A stretch of 9,761 bases of DNA from Defluviitaleaceae bacterium (GCA_009787435.1 WRFW01000178.1:1-9761); one strand, 5' to 3'. Positions 1 through 7,091 are shown, counted from the first letter of the stretch. Translations and numbers: made by a program. Notes: generated from the letters alone by a model not told the origin.

Positions 1-978
1 ATCTTTAATACTTGTAATTATTGGACCAGAGCCTGAGGCTTGGTCAGCTCCAATTTTGATTAAGAAATAAGGAACTAAGAAACCTGCTGAAGCTGCAATT
101 AAACAGTTGGCTACAAGTGCTAAACTTACTGCAAGTGCAAGCCCCCAATCACCTAGCCAAATACCAACACCAAAATAAGCAAAGAAACCGACCACAGCAC
201 CAATTGTGAACCCTACCATTGCTTCTTTAAAAAATTGCTTCCAAAAGTACCCTGCTTTAATGTGCCCAAGCACAAACCCACGAGCAAAAATAGTAGTCGA
301 CTGGCCACCGACACTGCCACCCATATCCATAATAAGTGGTATAAAAAAAGCTATCATAGTGGCAGCTTCAAGGGTTTCTTCAAAACCTTCAACAATCATT
401 CCAGCTAAAAAACCACCAACTAAAACCATAAGCAAAATTGGTATACGAATTTTCCAAATATCTAAAAGTCTACCATTAATTAATGTGTTGCTTCGCTTTC
501 CCTCTTTTTCTCTAGCTGGGTCTAAAGTTGTGGCGATACCTGCAGCTTTGTAAATATCTTCAGTTGCTTCATCTTGAACTATGTCTATCGCTTCATTTAC
601 GGTTACAATACCGATAATTTCATTAAATTGGTTCACAACTGGAACAGAGAAAAAGTTATTATCTAAAATTATATTTGCCACTTCTTCACGGTCTGCTTCT
701 TGTGTAACTGATATAACGTTACTCTTCCTAATATCTTGCAATAAAAAGTTTGGGTCGCTCGCCATTAATTCCCGAAGAGATATAACACCCTCTAACTGTT
801 TGCCACCAACATTTGTTACATAAATAGCATAAATGCCATGTGTTTCACCGGCACGCCTCATAACTAACTCTAATGCTTCTTTAACTTTTAATTTTTTATT
901 AAGAGCTATAAATTCTCTTTGCATTATTGCCCCTGCTTTTTCATGCGGCAAGTTTGTTGAATATGTTCTTTTTGACAT
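1..978 (-). CDS. mgtE: MgtE-family Mg2+ channel/transporter without the N domain (C-terminus cut by window edge)
   Basis: This gene probably encodes the inner-membrane Mg2+ channel MgtE; 326 codons are visible and the frame is still open at the edge. Residues about 10-140 are a CBS-domain pair, which senses intracellular Mg2+ in this family. Residues 170-175 lead into the membrane domain, with hydrophobic helices at about 177-196, 203-216, 252-272 and 279-305. The pore motif region reads PLIMDMGGSVGGQ (214-226). Asp312 in the GADQASGSGP stretch fits the conserved ion-site aspartate of the last helix. The usual N-terminal helical domain of about 125 residues is absent: the protein starts where the N-to-CBS junction normally lies (PHEKAGAIMQREF). 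The ATG start at 978 is firm, because GAGGT lies 7 bases upstream and an in-frame TGA lies just before it. It is downstream of, and probably cotranscribed with, the 80-aa gene under the M-box. Confidence 0.93.
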   Translation of the reverse strand, partial: MSKRTYSTNLPHEKAGAIMQREFIALNKKLKVKEALELVMRRAGETHGIYAIYVTNVGGKQLEGVISLRELMASDPNFLLQDIRKSNVISVTQEADREEVANIILDNNFFSVPVVNQFNEIIGIVTVNEAIDIVQDEATEDIYKAAGIATTLDPAREKEGKRSNTLINGRLLDIWKIRIPILLMVLVGGFLAGMIVEGFEETLEAATMIAFFIPLIMDMGGSVGGQSTTIFARGFVLGHIKAGYFWKQFFKEAMVGFTIGAVVGFFAYFGVGIWLGDWGLALAVSLALVANCLIAASAGFLVPYFLIKIGADQASGSGPIITSIKD

Positions 979-1098
979 AGTATTTACCTCTCATTTTTTA
1001 GACCTTGCAGCCAATTTACTTTAAATAATTTTCAAATTCACACCATTTGTTAGTATAAACAAATTTTTTCTCTATAATCCCAATTTTTAGATTATTCC

Positions 1099-1341
1099 CT
1101 ATTGCTGAAATTTCCAACCAACTTTTGTGATACCTTTTTCCCTTGCAATTTTTGAAGCTACACGCTCAATAAGTGTAAGTAATAATTTTGTGCTTTTCAT
1201 TGCTTCCATCATAGTTTTTCTTATGTTAAATTCTTCTTGCTCTGAACAAGAAACAGACAAAATATAAATATTTTCTTCATCCTTTAAACATAATACCACT
1301 AAACAAAAAGCCAACCCCTGTCGTCCTATATCATCTGACAT
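1099..1341 (-). CDS. 80-aa protein of unknown function in the Mg2+ riboswitch unit
   Basis: I do not recognise this family. The frame is open far upstream, but the sensible start is the ATG at 1341 (MSDDIGRQGLAF...), with AAGGGG about 9 bases before it. Longer versions would translate through the riboswitch terminator. The pattern suggests two beta strands (about residues 9-20 and 24-32, GLAFCLVVLCLK and NIYILSVSC) followed by one long basic/amphipathic helix (about 35-70) and a basic tail ending KVGWKFQQ. No signal peptide or clear membrane segment is seen. It is the first gene after the M-box and its terminator, and 120 bases separate it from mgtE on the same strand, so it is probably expressed when Mg2+ is low. 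A role in Mg2+ homeostasis is inferred only from position. The strand-strand-helix pattern does not look like the all-helical MgtE N domain. Confidence 0.75.
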   Translation of the reverse strand: MSDDIGRQGLAFCLVVLCLKDEENIYILSVSCSEQEEFNIRKTMMEAMKSTKLLLTLIERVASKIAREKGITKVGWKFQQ

Positions 1342-1383
1342 ACACATCATCCCCTTTCTAAACTTGTATGGTGTATTAAAAAC

Positions 1384-1410
1384 AAAAAAAGCGACCTCCC
1401 GAGAGGTCGC
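1384..1410 (-). terminator. Intrinsic terminator of the M-box leader (expression platform)
   Basis: On the minus strand a perfect 8-bp stem (GCGACCTC with GAGGTCGC, loop TCGG) is followed at once by seven T's, then G and more T's. It lies after the riboswitch and about 45 bases before the first gene start, where a transcription-attenuation platform should be. Its 5' arm plus loop (ACCTCTCG, 1407-1400) can instead pair with CGAGGGGT (1543-1536) just after riboswitch helix P1. The T-run is on the minus side only, so it acts in that direction. Confidence 0.9.
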
Positions 1411-1539
1411 ACTAAAAAAGCACATATAAAATAATCTTTTCTTTAAAGTTGAGCCTAGAAATATATAAGTCTCAAATAATGATATTGTAAAAAAGTTTTG
1501 ATTTTCAAAGTTTTTCACAATAAAAGAATATCTTCACCC

Positions 1540-1786
1540 CTCGTTTGAGCTTTAGCACTAAAAGACGTAGTAAGTAGTGTGTATATAGTAAATAATGAAC
1601 AATTGGGTATCTTTTAAATCATCTTTATAAAAACTTAGCAGTCTTTAGAGATACTCAATTATAATAATACACTACAACAGTTACTCCGAGATAAGCCTTA
1701 ATCCGGCAAATCTTGTTTTACCCTGCGGGGTCTCTCGACCTTTAAGGGCGGCAACTTATGTTCTTTTAGGAGCCTCACCTAACAAG
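1540..1786 (-). promoter_or_regulatory. M-box (ykoK leader) Mg2+ riboswitch
   Basis: The minus strand carries the hallmark M-box blocks. These are GTTAGGTGAGGCTCCT (1783-1768), GCCGCCC with a GGTC-GAGA-GACC hairpin (1740-1729) and CGCAGGGT after it, and the 3' block AGTGCTAAAGCTC (1559-1547). Helix P1 can be drawn as CTTGTT (1786-1781) with AACGAG (1545-1540). Known members bind Mg2+ and switch off Mg2+ transporter genes when Mg2+ is plentiful; the downstream mgtE fits. The element is longer than the usual 170 or so bases because of an inserted hairpin (separate entry). A terminator follows at 1410-1384, so control is probably by transcription attenuation. Confidence 0.94.
1574..1675 (-). other. 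Extra long helix inserted in the M-box
   Basis: Within the riboswitch, GTAGTGT (1574-1580) is complementary to ACACTAC (1669-1675). Nested inside, the 12 bases at 1601-1612 pair with 1649-1660 (AATT...GTATCT with AGATAC...AATT), all matched except one G-U type pair. A loop of about 36 bases, 1613-1648, caps it. The sequence is AT-rich, unlike the conserved core. It looks like a peripheral extension of a helix near P2 and explains the large size of the aptamer. Whether it has a function is not visible. Confidence 0.7.
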
Positions 1787-1802
1787 TTATCTAATTTAAT
1801 AT

Positions 1803-1831
1803 AGAATAGCATATTATTTTTCAAATGTCAA
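1803..1831 (-). promoter_or_regulatory. Sigma-A promoter of the M-box/mgtE unit
   Basis: The -35 TTGACA (1831-1826) is a perfect consensus and is separated by exactly 17 bases from the -10 TATTCT (1808-1803). Transcription would begin about 10 bases before the riboswitch's P1 strand. The promoter lies in the gap behind the rmuC stop codon. Confidence 0.8.
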
Positions 1832-1874
1832 CTGGTAATATTAACTATTCAAAAAGTAGAAAGAAAAAATTTAT

Positions 1875-1896
1875 AAAAAATGCTTAAGTATTTTTT
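1875..1896 (-). terminator. Weak AT-rich palindrome at the end of rmuC
   Basis: A 22-base palindrome (A6-TGCTTAAGTA-T6 on the plus strand, with one G-U type pair at two mirrored positions) overlaps the rmuC stop codon. On the minus strand T-rich sequence follows (ATTTTTTATAAATTTTTT). It could be a weak terminator, but the stem is nearly all A-T, so read-through into the Mg2+ unit is likely. Confidence 0.3.
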
Positions 1897-3127
1897 AAAC
1901 TTCTTCTTCAAAATCAAGAAGCGAAACTTCTTCACTTTCCAGAGCTTCAACATCTCTCAAAGCACGCTCTATTGCTCGCATTCTAGTTCCCGTTAATTTT
2001 TCTAAAGTGCCCTCGGCTGTTTTAATTTGCTTATGAGCAGTATTTAAAGCACCTTGAAATTTGCTAAACTCTAATTTGACTTTGCCAAGAGTTTCCCAAA
2101 CTTCCCCAGAGCGTTTTTCTATTGCTAATGTTTTAAAACCAATTTGAAGAGAACCCAAAAAAGCAGATAACGTTACCGCCCCAACTACTATTACATTAAA
2201 TTTTTCCCGCAATTCTTCAAAAAAAGCGGCATCTCTTATTACTTCTGCATAAAGCCCCTCTGTAGGCAAAAACATTAAAGCAAAATTAGTAGTTTTCGGT
2301 GGCAAAATATATTTATCGGAAATATCTTTAGCAGATTGGCGTATATTTCTAAAAAGAGATTGCCTAAAGCTTTCAATTTGTGATTTTTCTTCAGCGGCAA
2401 TAAGGCGGTTGTAATCTTCAATCGGAAATTTAGAGTCTATTGGCAATAAAAGAGGTGTATCCCCATTACCAGGCAGTTTTATTGCAAATTCTACTATTTT
2501 TGTTTCTCCGATAATTGCATTTTTTTCATATTGGCTAGTCGTTAAAATATCTTCAAGAAGCCTTTCTAAGCGAACTTCACCGTAAGTGCCCCGCTCTTTT
2601 ACATTAGTTAATGCGTTTTTTAAACTTTTAGCATCTTGGGCTAGAGATTTCATTTCTCCAAGCCCTTGTTGAACACTTTCTAAATGTTTGCCGACCGTTT
2701 CAAAAGACCGTGTGAGCCTAGTTTCAAGTGTCTTTTGAAGCTTTTCATCAACAATGGCTTGCATTTGTTCTAATCTTTTTTCATTACTTGCTTGTAAAGC
2801 TGTTATTTTAGTTTCTAAAGTTACATTTATTTTTTCAATATTTTTGTGTGTGTCTTCTGAGAAACGCCTTAAATAGTCGTTAGTTTCCATACGGTTTGCT
2901 TGCAATATGTTTTGAATATTTTTGCTAATTTCACCAAATCTAATAAATTGCTCTGTTGCCCCCTCGCTTAGTTGTTTACTTATATCACTTCTTTGGTCTG
3001 CTATGCTTTTTTTAAGAAAAGCTTCTATTTTGCTTAAATCGGTTTCTTTTTTACCAACTAATTGCAAAACAATATTTACGATTAACAAAATGATGATTAT
3101 AAAGTTAAAAATTAAGTAATTGCTCAT
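1895..3127 (-). CDS. rmuC: RmuC family protein (membrane-anchored, nuclease-like)
   Basis: The 410-aa product has RmuC architecture. A single N-terminal membrane helix spans residues 4-24 and a long helical coiled-coil region covers about 30-175. The conserved RmuC domain follows, with GEVRLERLLEDIL (183-195), LLLPIDSKFPIEDYNRLI (226-243), FLPTEGLYAEVIRDA (286-300) and the VGAVTLSAFLGSLQ block (315-328). The E...DSK pattern is what led others to link RmuC to PD-(D/E)XK nucleases. The E. coli protein is tied genetically to limiting inversions between short inverted repeats, but the biochemical activity is poorly defined. A very acidic tail (LESEEVSLLDFEEEV) ends the protein. The ATG at 3127 has AAGGAG (3139-3134) six bases upstream. 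It appears to be monocistronic and divergent from the ABC operon. Confidence 0.95.
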   Translation of the reverse strand: MSNYLIFNFIIIILLIVNIVLQLVGKKETDLSKIEAFLKKSIADQRSDISKQLSEGATEQFIRFGEISKNIQNILQANRMETNDYLRRFSEDTHKNIEKINVTLETKITALQASNEKRLEQMQAIVDEKLQKTLETRLTRSFETVGKHLESVQQGLGEMKSLAQDAKSLKNALTNVKERGTYGEVRLERLLEDILTTSQYEKNAIIGETKIVEFAIKLPGNGDTPLLLPIDSKFPIEDYNRLIAAEEKSQIESFRQSLFRNIRQSAKDISDKYILPPKTTNFALMFLPTEGLYAEVIRDAAFFEELREKFNVIVVGAVTLSAFLGSLQIGFKTLAIEKRSGEVWETLGKVKLEFSKFQGALNTAHKQIKTAEGTLEKLTGTRMRAIERALRDVEALESEEVSLLDFEEEV

Positions 3128-3312
3128 AAAAATCTCCTTATTTTAAAAATGTGTTTAAATTGCATAAAATAACATACCTAAAAAATCTCTGCCAAAATAC
3201 ACTGAAGAAAAAAAGTTTAATTTATTATGTAAAAAGTTCTATTCAACGTCTTATTATATCACTAATGGGGAGATAAGTAAACCGAAAAAGCAAAATATAC
3301 TAAAATTTAAGA
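3128..3312. other. AT-rich divergent intergenic region
   Basis: This is the rmuC side of the gap between rmuC and the ABC operon. Apart from the rmuC ribosome binding site (3134-3139) I see no gene. The rmuC promoter should be here on the minus strand, but no candidate is convincing: TTGGCA near 3191-3196 followed by T-rich sequence is only a weak match. Confidence 0.4.
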
Positions 3313-3341
3313 TTGACAAGATAACCAAAATCGTTTATAAT
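3313..3341 (+). promoter_or_regulatory. Perfect consensus sigma-A promoter of the ABC operon
   Basis: TTGACA (3313-3318) and TATAAT (3336-3341) are both perfect and are separated by the ideal 17 bases. Transcription should start near 3348, leaving a leader of about 130 bases before the first gene. This predicts strong, basal expression unless an operator or the leader limits it; no clear operator dyad overlaps the promoter. Confidence 0.88.
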
Positions 3342-3365
3342 ATATAGGTATTTAGGGAATGTAAT

Positions 3366-3441
3366 TTATAAATTTAATATAACCGCTCATGATTAACAAA
3401 GCAATATAAAAAAAGCTTACTAACCTATGTTAAATTTATAA
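3366..3441 (+). repeat. 12-bp inverted repeat in the operon leader
   Basis: TTATAAATTTAA (3366-3377) and its exact complement TTAAATTTATAA (3430-3441) flank 52 bases in the 5' untranslated leader. In RNA they could form a long-range AT stem that ends 26 bases before the ribosome binding site (3468-3473). The arms are low in complexity, so chance is possible. No known riboswitch core is recognisable between them. Confidence 0.45.
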
Positions 3442-3481
3442 GTGTACATATCTTTCAAAACTATAAAAAGGAGAATTTGCA

Positions 3482-4906
3482 ATGAATTCAGAAAAAAAGA
3501 ACAAAAAATCTAAAGTACCGTTAATAGCAGGCTCTATAGTTGCTCTAATAGCAGTTGTGGGCATAGTAATTTTAACTTTAAATTTAGGGGATAGAAGCAG
3601 CAGCCCTGCAATGAACACTGCCCCTATAGGTTCTTTTGAAGCTTTAAGACAAGCTGAAGAAAATTGGATATTAAGAAACAATGCAATGCGAGCAACAATG
3701 CCATTTACTATGGACTTTTTACTATCATACACGCCTAGTGAATCTTTAAACCAAATGGCTAGTTTATTTTTAGGAATGGAAGTGCCACAAATAGAAACTA
3801 CTATAAGCGGTGCTGTTGTAGATTCAGGCGTTGCATACTTATTAAACTTAATGGTAGATGGATACAATATTCCTATAGAATTTTTTCTTTCAAACTTCAT
3901 GACAGTTGCAGTGCCGGGCATTTCAGATTATTTTATTCAAATGAGCTTGGAAAATGAATTATACGGACTAGATACATTTAGCGGCTTCAGCGAAATATTT
4001 GAAATGATAGAAGATTTTGAAGATCTTCCTTATAAACTATTAGAAACTTATTTTTACCATATCGAAAATACAACTACTATACACACAAACCAAACTTCTT
4101 GGTTATTAGATGAGTTGGAACAAGAACTAAATAGATTTGATATAAACAAAACGAGATTTGATATAGTTATTACACACGAGCTTATGCGTGAATTAATAAA
4201 TATATATTTTGAAGCGTTTAGAGATAGTGAAATTTTTGCCGAAATGGAAAGAGAACTTTTAAGAGCCCTTCCTAACATGGAATTTAATATGAACGTTTGG
4301 CTAAACGATAGAAACGAAATAGTTAAAAGAACTATAACAGTTATAAATCATAATGAACTGGAAAGCCATGCCCAACTTCTGTACATAAACATTGCAAATG
4401 ATGATGAAAGATTTATACATTTAAGTGTGCTTGCAGAAGAAACAGAGTTCAATTTGTCAACACTTTTAGAAAAGCGTGGAAGTGGTTTATACGGTGTAGT
4501 AAATACTGGTTTTAACAATAATTTTGATAACTTTGAATTAGAGTTTAGCGTATACAACATTAGAATACAAGATGGAATACTTTATGGAAGAATCCCATTA
4601 GATGGCGAAGTGGACACAGTAAGCTACAGCTTAAACCTTGAATTTGGCTCTAGGGGTGCTATGCAAATAGTTTCTATAACAGGCGAAGGTGGCTTATTTG
4701 GAATGTTTACAGACATTGGAGAATTAATATTAGGCTTCGGAATAAATGAGGGTGAAACTTTAACTATTACAGACAAAAACCAAGCTTTTGCTATAAACCC
4801 AGATGAAGATTTTGAAGCATTAGAAAGAATGTTTGAAGATATATTAAATTTCTTAAGAGGAACTTCTTCACAAGCCCTTAATGAGATTGCAAGCTTTTTA
4901 GAATAA
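3482..4906 (+). CDS. Membrane-anchored extracytoplasmic protein, unknown family
   Basis: The 474-aa product has a short lysine-rich cytoplasmic tail (residues 1-11), one membrane helix (about 12-34) and a large outside domain of about 440 residues. No lipobox cysteine is present, so it is a single-pass (N-in) protein rather than a lipoprotein. The outside part mixes helical stretches (for example 48-70 and 205-265) with strand-rich parts in the second half (FELEFSVYNIRIQDGILYGRIPL and similar). It is acidic and almost free of cysteine. I do not recognise a named domain. AAGGAG lies eight bases before the ATG. It is the first gene behind the strong promoter and 75 bases before an ABC ATPase gene, which suggests an accessory or substrate-related role for the transporter; this is inference from position. 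Confidence 0.85.
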   Translation: MNSEKKNKKSKVPLIAGSIVALIAVVGIVILTLNLGDRSSSPAMNTAPIGSFEALRQAEENWILRNNAMRATMPFTMDFLLSYTPSESLNQMASLFLGMEVPQIETTISGAVVDSGVAYLLNLMVDGYNIPIEFFLSNFMTVAVPGISDYFIQMSLENELYGLDTFSGFSEIFEMIEDFEDLPYKLLETYFYHIENTTTIHTNQTSWLLDELEQELNRFDINKTRFDIVITHELMRELINIYFEAFRDSEIFAEMERELLRALPNMEFNMNVWLNDRNEIVKRTITVINHNELESHAQLLYINIANDDERFIHLSVLAEETEFNLSTLLEKRGSGLYGVVNTGFNNNFDNFELEFSVYNIRIQDGILYGRIPLDGEVDTVSYSLNLEFGSRGAMQIVSITGEGGLFGMFTDIGELILGFGINEGETLTITDKNQAFAINPDEDFEALERMFEDILNFLRGTSSQALNEIASFLE

Positions 4907-4922
4907 CAACCTATCTAATAAA

Positions 4923-4959
4923 GCTATTTTATATGTGAATTAAAGCAGGCTAAAATAGC
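4923..4959 (+). repeat. Intercistronic hairpin before the ATPase gene
   Basis: GCTATTTTA (4923-4931) and TAAAATAGC (4951-4959) form a perfect 9-bp stem with a 19-base loop between the first gene's stop and the ATPase ribosome binding site (4966-4970). No T-run follows, so it is not an ordinary terminator. It may affect mRNA processing, stability or translation of the following gene. Confidence 0.5.
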
Positions 4960-4981
4960 AAAATTGAGGAACAAAATAAAA

Positions 4982-5674
4982 ATGGAACTAAAAAACATTT
5001 CAAAATCTTATAAAAGCAGGCTGATATTAGAAAATATCAGCCTTTCTTTTAACGAAAAAGATATTATAGTTATAGTTGGGCAAAATGGTGCTGGAAAATC
5101 TACTTTGCTTTCTATTTTAGCAGGTTTCACAAAGCCAGATAGCGGCATTTCAAATATAGATAAATCTATAATAAGTTTTATTCCCCAAAAAGACAGCCTA
5201 TTTGAAGATTTAACAGTGAAAGATAATTTAAAATTTTGGAGTGCCTGTGGTGGAGCTAAAAAAATAAATACAACAAAGCTTAAAATAACCCAAGAAACTA
5301 AAAAACCAAAAAATAATGAAGATAAAAAAAGCGAAAATTTTATAGAGCTTCTCGGTATAAATGAATATGAAAAGAAAAAAGTGAAAGACCTTTCAGGTGG
5401 AATGAAAAAAAGAGTAGCGATATGCTCAGCACTAGCCCAAAATCCTAAAATAATAATAATGGATGAACCATTTTCTGGCTTAGATATGTTTTATAAAAAT
5501 GAACTTTTTAAAACTATAAAAATGTTAAATGGGCTTGGAAAATGTATAATATATACGAGCCACAATGTAGACGAGATATTTGCATTAGAAAGCAAACACT
5601 ATTTGCTAAAAGATAGAAAACTATTTTATATGGAAAATAAAGAACAAATGCTTAACCACCTGCAGTGGGGATAA
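4982..5674 (+). CDS. ABC transporter ATP-binding protein (ABC-2 exporter type)
   Basis: This 230-aa nucleotide-binding subunit has every core motif. They are Walker A GQNGAGKST (33-41), Q-loop glutamine in FIPQKD (Gln69), signature LSGGM (137-141), Walker B IIIMDE (157-162), D-loop SGLD (165-168) and switch histidine His194. It should power the two permeases that follow. I chose the ATG at 4982 because GAGGA (4966-4970) lies 11 bases upstream and the domain begins right there (MELKNISKSY). A TTG at 4964 in the same frame has no ribosome binding site of its own. A lysine/asparagine-rich stretch of about 28 residues (92-119) sits between the Q-loop and the signature, where the helical subdomain contacts the permease. 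The C-terminus is short, with no extra domain. Substrate cannot be told from the sequence. Confidence 0.95.
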   Translation: MELKNISKSYKSRLILENISLSFNEKDIIVIVGQNGAGKSTLLSILAGFTKPDSGISNIDKSIISFIPQKDSLFEDLTVKDNLKFWSACGGAKKINTTKLKITQETKKPKNNEDKKSENFIELLGINEYEKKKVKDLSGGMKKRVAICSALAQNPKIIIMDEPFSGLDMFYKNELFKTIKMLNGLGKCIIYTSHNVDEIFALESKHYLLKDRKLFYMENKEQMLNHLQWG

Positions 5675-5805
5675 GCATTGCAACTGGAATAATTAAAAAC
5701 TACAATGGGGATAAGTTTAAGAAGCAAAAATTTAAATATAAATAGCTGCTTGCAGTGGAACTAAATTTAAGAAGTAAAAACTAACTATCTACAGTGAGGT
5801 AAAAA
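5660..5805 (+). repeat. Degenerate repeat cluster between ATPase and permease genes
   Basis: Four related blocks begin at about 5660, 5700, 5750 and 5789, sharing a core like CT(A/G)CA(G/A)TGGGGATAAG. The best pair is TTTAAGAAGCAAAAA (5716-5730) and TTTAAGAAGTAAAAA (5766-5780), 50 bases apart with one difference. Spacing is about 40, 50 and 39 bases. The first block overlaps the last codons of the ATPase gene (HLQWG, stop), so the end of that protein may have arisen from the repeat. Confidence 0.6.
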
Positions 5806-5829
5806 ACTAAAAAGGAATACTTAGAAATT

Positions 5830-7083
5830 TTGAAAAAATATTTTCAATGGAGCATAATTATTTGGCTAAATATGAAAACTTTTTACGTATATAAAATGCG
5901 TATTTTTATTTTCATATTTTTAATTGGTGTAATAACTTTAGGGGCGGGGGCAATGGCTGCTCACCTGCTTTCTGGTGATAGTTTTTTTAATGTAGTATAC
6001 GTTGGAATATTAGATCTAGACGATAGTACAGAAACGAGAATGATAATATCCGCTATAAGCGGTGCAGAAGAATATGAGGGGTTAGTAGAATTTATATTAT
6101 TAGAAAGAAACTTGTTTTCTTATAACATAAATGATAAAGAAAATTTTCAAATAAGTCAACTATATTATGAAAGCATATCAAATTTAAACTTACCCCAAGC
6201 AGTTAGTGCAATAATAATTTTTCCTGAAAACTTTGGAACTAGTATGATAACGGGCGAAAATATGCCTTTCACTGTTTTATATAATGAAAATGCCCCTATT
6301 GCAGCTTCTGTAATAAACATAGCAACAGAAGCCTTTACAAATATGTTACGAACTAGCCAAATGGGTATATATACAGCAATTAATTATAGTAGATATGCTC
6401 AAAGAAACCAAAATGAAATTTTCTTAGGTGTAAATATGAATTTTTTAGGCTTTATTTTAAATCGTGGGGAACTATTTGAAACGGAAGTTTATAGCATATC
6501 TGGAAGAGTAGGAGTTTGGTTTTCTTATTTGGCTTCGGCATATATTGCACTTATGATATGTGGTTTCTTTATTTTTACAGACATAACGAGAAATAAATTT
6601 ACGCAATTTACTATAAAAAGACTAAAAGCTATGGGCTTTTCAGCTTCAAATATTTATTTAAGCACTTTAGCTTCGTATTTCTTATTATTTATTTTCATTA
6701 ATACCCCTTTAAGCTTGGCTAATTTAATATTATATTTTTTCACTAATTTAGAAGTTCCTATTATATTTGCTTTGCCACAAATAGTTATAATTTTAATTGT
6801 TTTAAGTGCTTTTGGTGCTTCAGTTTCATTTATATTCAAAAATGAACTTTCTGCCGGCTTGTTCGTTTCAATTTTTGCTGTTGTTTCTCTATTTTTATCT
6901 GGCGGAATAATTCCCCTAAATTTAATGGACACAACATTTTCTAAGCTTTCATTTAATTACTGGGGAGTTCAGCTATTGGAAGCAAGCTTTTTAAATGAAA
7001 ATATTTTAATGTATTCTTTAATGCTTACAATTTTCACTATAATTTTTTCTATAATGGGAATTGCTCGCCTTAAGCGTATATAA
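5830..7083 (+). CDS. ABC-2 type permease subunit 1
   Basis: The 417-aa membrane subunit has the ABC-2 exporter layout. There is an amphipathic basic N-terminus, membrane helix 1 (about 24-45), a large extracytoplasmic domain (about 46-225), then five helices (about 229-250, 272-303, 308-334, 340-361, 391-412). The loop SGGIIPLNLM (357-366) followed by LSFNYWGVQLL is typical of the ABC-2 membrane family (the YhgE/ABC2_membrane_3-like group). The start is probably TTG at 5830, with AAAGGA about 13 bases upstream. The alternative ATG at 5872 has no well-placed ribosome binding site and would remove the amphipathic helix that precedes TM1 in this family. With the ATPase upstream and a second permease downstream it should form a heteromeric transporter. 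Confidence 0.88.
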   Translation: MKKYFQWSIIIWLNMKTFYVYKMRIFIFIFLIGVITLGAGAMAAHLLSGDSFFNVVYVGILDLDDSTETRMIISAISGAEEYEGLVEFILLERNLFSYNINDKENFQISQLYYESISNLNLPQAVSAIIIFPENFGTSMITGENMPFTVLYNENAPIAASVINIATEAFTNMLRTSQMGIYTAINYSRYAQRNQNEIFLGVNMNFLGFILNRGELFETEVYSISGRVGVWFSYLASAYIALMICGFFIFTDITRNKFTQFTIKRLKAMGFSASNIYLSTLASYFLLFIFINTPLSLANLILYFFTNLEVPIIFALPQIVIILIVLSAFGASVSFIFKNELSAGLFVSIFAVVSLFLSGGIIPLNLMDTTFSKLSFNYWGVQLLEASFLNENILMYSLMLTIFTIIFSIMGIARLKRI

Positions 7084-7091
7084 TCAAAGGG

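Noticed and set aside
206..1024. Three plus-strand open frames (206-553, 581-823, 833-1024)
   Set aside because: They lie antisense to mgtE, which has clear family motifs; no plausible ribosome binding sites or family resemblance.
1045..1069. Terminator on the plus strand (ATTTGTT-AGTATA-AACAAAT then T's)
   Set aside because: No gene on the plus strand precedes it; on the mgtE strand no T-run follows the stem. It is all A-T except for one pair per arm.
1099..1518. 139-aa version of the small gene starting at 1518
   Set aside because: It would translate through the M-box terminator stem and has no ribosome binding site at 1518. The 80-aa start at 1341 has a good one.
3436..3921. 161-aa minus-strand open frame
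   Set aside because: It overlaps the start of the 474-aa gene, which has the strong promoter and ribosome binding site. Its stop side also covers the leader, and the protein looks like random composition.
4964..4981. TTG start six codons upstream for the ATPase
   Set aside because: The GAGGA that serves as ribosome binding site lies within this extension, so the ATG at 4982 is the better start.
5660..5805. CRISPR array
   Set aside because: Repeats are degenerate, irregularly spaced and only four; no cas genes are near.
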